From positions 119,393,794-119,457,793 of the forward strand of contig NC_055991.1 of assembly GCF_018446385.1 (NCBI RefSeq): 64,000 bases of DNA. Direction: 5' to 3'. Shown piece by piece: positions 57,001 to 64,000 of this stretch. Made by a program: the position numbers and the translations under genes. The notes beneath the pieces are model-generated. The model saw nothing but the letters and a program-made list of their open reading frames with translations, searched no databases and had not been told where the DNA came from. Source of the stretch: Zingiber officinale (taxonomy: Eukaryota; Streptophyta; Magnoliopsida; Zingiberales; Zingiberaceae). Every line of letters begins with the position of its first letter. Positions within the stretch are counted from its first letter, which is position 1.

Positions 57001-60000
57001 ATTTACAAGAAAGAATTAGAACTATTTATCTCTAGATACATGTAGAACCTTAAAATTATTTACTTTAGTTTATCAGGTAAACCTCCACCAGTTCACCTTA
57101 CTATTTTGGTAGCATGTAGGTATTATTTTTGACTGATTTTTCTTATTGGACAATAAATAAGGTTGATTATGAAAGATGATATTTTTATAGCTTATCTGCT
57201 ACAGTAGTGGACTGCAAAAGTTCAGACCTTAAAATTTCCAGCTTTTTATTTTTTTTCTTATTTTGTTAAGCAATAACATGGAAACACCAGGGTCTTACTG
57301 GCTATCGAAAACATGGACATAGAAGGTCAAACATATTAGGTAGAATGATAAGGGGTGCTATTAAGTGCACCTTCAATTTGACATGTAGACGTGCACGCTC
57401 AAGTGACTTTCTTGTGCCTACGCAAACTCATCTGCCTTAATTACTAAAAGGCACATAGGGTGAGGCTAGCACCTAGTCATGCCTCTTTAAAAGGCCTCTC
57501 TGCCTGCAGACATGAACCCAAGATCAGGTGAAGTCATGGAATGGAATAGCTTGATATGCATGGATGTGCTGAGGTCATTCACTACACGCTTCCCTTTGCT
57601 GCCAACAATGCAGATTTATGGTACTTGATCCATGGTAAAGGTGACAAGATAGCTTTGCTGCATTCAAAAAGTGGCAGAAGGGAAATTGCAACAACAACTG
57701 GTGTTCCTATTCTACTGTGGAATAATATGGATGGTCTGGCACGAAAAAGTTGAAGAGGCACAACAAGGAGAAAAGGAATAAGCGGAAGAAAGGTAGCAGA
57801 TCAGCGTAACATAGTTGATCCATAATGCCTGTTGGCACAGATCGACACCAAATGTATCTTTCTCCAATCAAGCAGTGCAACTGGCATCAGATGAAGACCC
57901 TAAACATTACCAATAGTCTTTTTATTTTATTCAAAAGCAAATTGCTCCATGCACAAAGTGGTATGTACCTAGTCTATTACCGACAAAATGGTTTCAGTTT
58001 AAATATAAAATAGTGAAGAGAAAAATATTGCTTTGTAGAATATAAGACACAACCAAGCTGGCATGCATATTATCATTTATTGGACAAATAGGCCAATTAG
58101 TTTCATGCATAATAAATACCATGCTACAGCAGCAGAGCACATCAGCAATGTTTCAATTTTTTAATAGAGTTGGATGGAAAGAGATACTACATTCAGAGTA
58201 AGTAAAAATGATATGGGTTAACATGTTAACACGAAAAGGAAAATGCACTCACTGTCGTCATTATGGACAATGAGATATTCGTTGCAAATTGTATCAAGAA
58301 ATGATGAAGCCACTGCCTTTATGAAAATCACCGTAACAGACAGAAACATGGTGTCTTGTTAGCAGAAACATAAGAGCATGTTATCATACACAAAAATATT
58401 GCCTTTTGCCTCTACTTTCATAGTATGGACCCCGAGTTTGCAATAGCTCAATCAGGATCGTATAACATGAATGTGGAGGTATATCTCCAAAGAAAGACAT
58501 GACATCCAATCAGTTCCGTACATATTCAAGAATAAAGTATCAGCTTTGGCTATTAGCCAACGCCTAGAATATATTACTGCAGCCTTGACATGAACATGCA
58601 GACAAGATATATAGGCCATGACAGAAAATTGATTGCCAAGTAGATTATCTATATCAAGGATTTCCATTTAGAAAAGTATACCAAAAGGAAGCCCGTTGGT
58701 TATTAATTGCTAAGATAAGATTCCCCAAAAGTGTTGATAGTTGAACCTACAAGGTTTATACAGCTGGACAAGTCACTTGAAATTCCAAAACTTCAAGTTA
58801 ACAAGACAAAGCCAACCTAATGTACACAATAGAAAATAAAAGACAACTAAACATTATAACAAACTAATTACAACAAAAACCAAAATAATAAAGAAGGTTA
58901 CAAACCAAAGACTCTGAAATTGAATCCAAAAGGACAATAAAACAAGGATAACTATTAACTAAGTATAAAAGCTTATGTAAAAGGCAGTTGCAACTTAATT
59001 GAAATTTTTGTAATTGTGCCTCAAAGGCTACACCATTTGATAAGCTGAGAAATTTCAGAAAACTCATTTTCTGGCTAACATAATGAAGGAACACATGGCA
59101 GACTAAAACAGTCATAGCATATGTACATGCACATCTAATCAGCAGCAAGGTAGCTCAGATAAGCGACAAGAATGAGAGAAAAAAATATCTAAATTAGGAT
59201 ATCAAGAAATAAAGATTGCAAAACAGTTAAAATAGAGTGTAGAACAATACTTCAGCATTTAATGATAGCTAAAACGATCTCACCGCCAGAAATATGGATG
59301 TTGAAAATACATTCCAAAGTTGCAAATAAAATAACTTTTATAATAGGTTCATGAAACAGGTAGTACAGAAAACAAACAACCCAGGAAACCATACCTCTTG
59401 AGAAAAATAAAATAATTCACCTGTGAATAAACTTAAAACTAATTAGATTAAAATGTTATGGCACATTGGATTTGCAACAATCATATCTAAGAGTAGTGAT
59501 TTAATTAAGAGAAAGCAACAAAACAACAGATTACCAGATTCTAAATGCACTAGAAACACAAGAAATCAGGCTGAACCACAATATTCACATCTCAATGGTT
59601 GTAAACAAACACATTAGGTCATGGTTGATTTCTGCCTTCTACATAAATCACCCTTCTATATATTACACCAACTCAAGCATTAGACTGAAAAGAAGGCCCT
59701 TGACAAAATAAAAATAAATAGCAATGATTGCCTGCCTTGAGAAAAGTGAAACCTCGCCTTCATAATGACCATATAGAGCAGTTGTTTTTTGCTCCAGACG
59801 TGCCAAAAGACATCTACAAACCAGTAGAACATGCAAAGAAACAGAGGATACAAATAAAAAAAAAAATTATATAACACTGTTGTTACAAATGTCAAGATTC
59901 ATGAAACGAACTGTAGTGAAAACCAACCACTGGAATGATATATATGAACGTTCTTCAGAAATACTACAAAGTGACATTTACTCAATCGACTCACCTCAAC

Positions 60001-62207
60001 AGGAGTCATTAATTCATGCGGCTTCTCCCAGACAGATTGTTTGGTCTTCTTATTGTAATAATACCTAAACAACCAGTTTGTAGAAAATTAGAACCAAAAA
60101 AAAATATTAACGCCCAGCAGCTAAGATGAATCAATTTTAGCGACACTGAAGAGCTAGTTAAAAGGTCCAAGAAGGCTAAAAATCTCCATTCTTCAAAATG
60201 CATTTTATATTAGAATCCTTAATAGATTTAGGAACTTACACCTAAAACATGCAATACCTATACAAGGACATAGGTCCAGGTTAATGCCTAAAAAAAGTTC
60301 CCTCATCAGAGTACATCAATAAACAAAAAAAAAGACTTTCAGCTCCAAACTAGGACAGATAAGGAGAATCTCAAAGCCTCATATAAGAATCAAGGAATCT
60401 CCATCACCTGAGGCACTTTTTGAGACAAGGGGGAATGGTAAGATTCCTACCCACAAAATTAGCAATGACTTGACAAGTCCCTAGGTCTGAGTCAAGACAT
60501 GCCCCTATCACCAACTAATATGTGATATGGATAAATATGATAAAAGCAAATAGCACTACATAATTATTGATAGTGAATTACAATATGACCCACAACTCTA
60601 GTGATTTGAGTAACATCAACCTATCTAAGAAGCTCAAACCGTATTATAAAAAAAAAGCCAATTTATAAAATTAAAGGCAACTCTGCCTCAAGATCAAGGT
60701 AGACTAAGCTTCATTGATAGCTTGACTTAATAAAAAATGAAAACAAAAGATGTCGGACAGAGTACGAATAGGCCGTCACAAGCAAATAATGAAGATTCTA
60801 TTATAGGATGGAAGGTAAAAACTTGAACACATAACCTCCAAATGTTAATGCACTGACTGATTGATGACCACTTATCCAAAAGCTTAAGCTAAGAAAGTTC
60901 TCAAATTTACGGATTTGTTGCTAGTAACATCTGGTGACTAACATCACCTATTAGACCATTACTAGATACTGACAGATATTCAATGCAGAGATGCCAAAGT
61001 AATAAATTACAAAACCATTCACTACATACCTTCTACCATCTGGAGATGTGTGTTCATGCCAATCCGAAGAATTATGGTCGTTAGAGCTAGGTTGCAAACT
61101 TTGTGCCTACATTTTCAAGGGAAAAAAGACCAAGGTAAAGAACAATATTTGTTGCCTAATTAAGCAACGAAGAGAGTAATATTTTATCATCTATACAAAA
61201 AAGCATAGAAATTTCTCACTTGAGGTGCTACGACAGTAGCTGAAGGTTGATGTACGGTCTGAACAATAGGCGTAACAGGAGTAATGCTGACAGGTCCAGG
61301 CCAGGCTTGTGCTACTGAAGGGGCGGGAATTTGCATCTGTGATGCAGGTTGGTACTGTGATGATGAAATGACATTGTTTGGGGCTTGGCCATAAGATGTC
61401 ACAAACTGCAATAATCCAACATCAGAATTAAAACATAAACAACAAATTGGTGAAACTCAATCAAGATTGAAAATAAACAGCAAATATTTATAGCTTATGT
61501 CAACAACATAAAGAAACTACCGTGTACGATGAAGAGTGATGCATTCCCATACTAGGAAAACTAGGTAAATTGCCAGGCACTTGAGCATTTGGTTGTGATG
61601 GTAGAGGTCCAGATGCGATAGGTCGGTTCGCTTGAAAATATGGCAATGGAATCGCTTGTGATGATGGTGGCATTTGACCTGGCTGGCCTGACATTGGAGG
61701 CATATACAGTGTTGATTGAGGAAAATGGGGCATTTGAGTTTGGCCATTAGGTATGGCAACATTTGGTCCAGGCATTCCTTGTCCAACAGGCCGGAATTGC
61801 TGAGAAGGCACAAATTGATTTGTCTGTGGAGGAACTAGTGGTGTAAACTGCATTATTCACAAAATTGAAAATACTGAGTCAATAAATAAAAAAGAAGCAA
61901 AAGAGTAAATGCAAGCAAGATGCATTTACCTGCATAGGCATAGGCAGAGCAAAGTTTTGAGGTGGGCCAGCAGACCCCAGAACTGCAGGCCTAGGAGGCT
62001 TTGGAAACCAAATATAGTGTATTACTTCCATGAAACAATCACATAAAGAAATAGAAACTAGATGAAATGAATAATTTCACTTACAGAAAACAATACCACA
62101 GCTACAAAGCATACAAAAGAGGTAATGTATAAGAGTAATATAAGCGAGCAAATCATTTATGACGAAGCACCTACCAGAGTCCCAGAGGCTTGTGGGTTGC
62201 TGGCCAT
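48077..62207 (-). CDS. PRP40: Pre-mRNA-processing protein 40 (PRP40), complete, 28 exons
   Basis: Exons: 62207-62175, 61998-61930, 61847-61521, 61405-61220, 61106-61030, 60064-59995, 56748-56696, 56573-56516, 56423-56069, 55960-55888, 54987-54895, 54824-54756, 54644-54567, 54444-54358, 54281-54247, 54083-53978, 51935-51855, 51777-51685, 51623-51570, 51494-51378, 51288-51190, 50054-50007, 49930-49838, 49228-49121, 49009-48945, 48863-48761, 48581-48288, 48211-48077. All borders are GT-AG and phases agree except in exon 9. About 1,019 residues: a P/Q-rich N-terminus (12-205), WW1 (219-250, [15 protein letters not shown]), WW2 (260-288, [15 protein letters not shown]), an S/T-rich linker, a series of FF domains (about 455-880) and a K/R/E/D/H-rich tail (878-1019). 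PRP40 is a U1 snRNP-associated nuclear factor; WW and FF domains bind splicing factors and the RNA polymerase II C-terminal domain. Start: [11 protein letters not shown], good context. In exon 9 an A5 run (56404-56400) is one base short of the expected frame. Introns of 3.2 kb and 2.0 kb occur. Confidence 0.93.
51936..53977 (-). other. PRP40 intron 16 (2.0 kb)
   Basis: Large intron without recognisable exons on the minus strand. Plus-strand open frames (for example 52689-53051) show no known domain, so I treat them as chance. Confidence 0.7.
56749..59994 (-). other. PRP40 intron 6 (3.2 kb)
   Basis: It separates WW1 from WW2; the flanking exons join in frame to the PVE-RADAS sequence expected of plant PRP40. 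No coding sequence is recognised within it. Confidence 0.75.
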
Positions 62208-63119
62208 TCTCCAGGTTGATTTGAGTGGAAATAAGGAATGAACAGCTGCAAATCCAAGTCGGCCTAGAATATGAATTTCCACAGTTAAAATGATCAGAAA
62301 AACAAAAATAACCTGGAAGACAGATGCAAATTTCAATGCCAAAACATCATTATTGTTTTGGATTTAATGTGACTTTGATTCATTTAGATTTCTGTAATTT
62401 GGTTTTAGAGAGTACTAGTTTCTTAGGGAAAGTCATTTCTAGCAAAAGGGAGGGAATGTCTTTCCTTCACTAGAATAAAAATTTAAGCTACTCTGCAGGA
62501 TCCTTTCCGAAAATTTCAAGCACAACTCCGATCCAGATAGAGTTGCGAAGATTTCAGAGGCATCCATTTTTGAGAAGTCAATCTACCCATGCCTACTATC
62601 CCTCTAAGCATGTATATGAAAAGCTAGCAAAAAGCCCGTGGGAAACTCTGATAGTAGTATAATTGTATAGTTTGGTAATTTTTTTTATCACCGTGAAGTT
62701 TCTCAGGGAAAGTCATTTCTAGCAAAAGAGAGGGAATGGCTTTCCTTGAGTAAAATAAACACTTAAACTACTTGGTAGAGCACTTTCCAAATATGCAAAG
62801 TATTTCACAAAGCTAGCAAAAAAAACAGCAGGAGACTATGATAAAGTATTGTTGTAGGGTTTTGTAGTCATTCATGTAAGTTGTTATATCAGCGTGAACT
62901 TTCATCAACTGTCTGGTCTTCTTGTGCTTCTACATTGTATGTCTTCATTACATTATCTTGACCATCTTCAAGTTCAAAATGTTAGGAGATTCCTAGTGAA
63001 ATCTTTGAGCCTTCATTGCATAAAAATCCTAATAAAACAACGAATATAGCAACAAGCCATAGTATACCAAAATTTTAGGAATGGATATATAGACTTCTTC
63101 ATGCTATTGAGTTTTACAC
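62208..63119. other. PRP40 5' flank with a duplicated block
   Basis: A CAG acceptor at 62248-62246 suggests a 5' UTR intron, so the promoter may lie farther right. A roughly 100-bp block (GGGAAAGTCATTTCTAGCAA and following) occurs at about 62425-62520 and about 62701-62800. Confidence 0.5.
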
Positions 63120-64000
63120 AATGTAAACTTCTTTGTCAAGCTAAGGCCACCAAGGTTTAAAATTTTGACCCGTGCCGAGGATTCGATCTCAGACCGAAAC
63201 GATACGGTTTCGGTATCGTATCGTGTCGTGCCAATACAGTTTTGGTATTTTTTTTATTTATCTATAGTAATTATAAGATAAATATGTTTATTGTGTATAT
63301 AAAAATAAGTTGTATATTGATTTATTACAAGTTCTCAATTATTGAATAATTTAATATTGTTAGAAAAAAATAATTAAAAATAGTTTTATTTAAATAGAAT
63401 TGATATATCAATAATTCAAATTAAAATGGAAGTATCTATAATAATAAGTATATAAATTAATACAAGATATTACTTTATATTAATAATAATTATATAAATT
63501 AACTATTTATTCATTTAATTAATTATTAATTAAATAATATATATTTTAAATAGTAAAAAATATAAAGTAAAAAATTAAACAAATTATCAGAATATAAATA
63601 TAATTTATTAGAATTTTTTAAAAAATTTTAAAAATTTAAATGAAATTTAAAATAATAAAAAATATATTAGAATATAAATAAGAATTATTATATATTTTAA
63701 AAAAAATTTAAATGAAATTTAAAATATTATTTTTTCAGAATATTAATTAATAAAATTTATTTAATTTATTTTAATTTTAAATATATTTTTTATATATTTT
63801 ATTAGGATAATTTAATTAAGATTTATAAAAACCTCTTCGAAATATCACACATCCTCCCTGGGAATTATTTAAATTAATTAAATAAAATAAATAATTATTA
63901 AAAAAGAAAAAAATCGCGTACGTACGCGAGATCGCGCCCGCGATGATCGCGAGTGATCGCGCGGGGGGCGTCCGGCGGCGCTGGAAGGGTCGACGAAAGC
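63120..64000. other. Probable transposon-derived right end
   Basis: 63165-63245 is rich in CGATAC/GTATCG words (CGATACGGTTTCGGTATCG folds into a hairpin), then about 550 bp is extremely AT-rich. The last 90 bp become GC-rich with a CGCGTACGTACGCG palindrome. No gene is recognised; an interspersed repeat is likely. Confidence 0.4.

Overview
This is plant nuclear DNA. It has multi-exon genes with GT-AG introns, plant-specific Ty3/gypsy and copia elements, and CACTA, hAT and Harbinger DNA transposons. The repeat style (large GC-rich Tat-type elements, 2.2 kb Tekay-type LTRs) fits a large monocot genome, perhaps Zingiberales, but nothing here proves the species. Four stretches of host gene sequence were found: (1) the first two coding exons of a PX-domain EREX/EREL-like gene, minus strand, running off the left edge; (2) a 5'-truncated ADP-glucose pyrophosphorylase large-subunit gene, minus strand, 2209-3947, eleven clean exons; (3) a short MAP-kinase N-terminal fragment, plus strand, about 5681-5935, next to a CACTA-like element; (4) a complete 28-exon PRP40-type splicing factor gene, minus strand, 48077-62207, about 1,019 codons, with one apparent 1-nt frameshift in an A-run.

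Between about 6.0 and 46.3 kb lies a nest of transposable elements. From left to right: a CACTA-like element (6047-9792); a decayed hAT transposon whose C-terminal third is tandemly duplicated (about 9.9-13.2 kb); a minus-strand copia (SIRE-like) LTR with its adjoining AT-rich 3' internal region (13262-15460); Tat-1, a complete 11.35 kb Ty3/gypsy element with ACTAA target duplications (15461-26807); a Harbinger/Tourist-type element with TTA duplications and a CT-rich core (27580-28748); and Tat-2, a second Tat-like element with ACTAT duplications (28913-44499). Tat-2 has lost its coding core and contains one complete plus one truncated copy of a Tekay-type chromovirus (30384-42606).

The most unusual locus is inside Tat-1. 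Between pol and the 3' LTR it carries a separate gene on the opposite strand, with its own TATA box, three exons, a 'putative gypsy type transposon' domain and a coiled-coil C-terminus. It converges on gag-pol across a 65-bp tandem array of about 16 units. Other notable structures are palindrome clusters and a tRNA-like fold conserved in both chromovirus LTRs, nonsense codons shared by both chromovirus copies, and a 57-bp array at a probable microhomology junction. The retroelement reading frames are broken mostly by stop codons that C-to-T (or opposite-strand G-to-A) changes can explain, as expected for methylated, silenced DNA.
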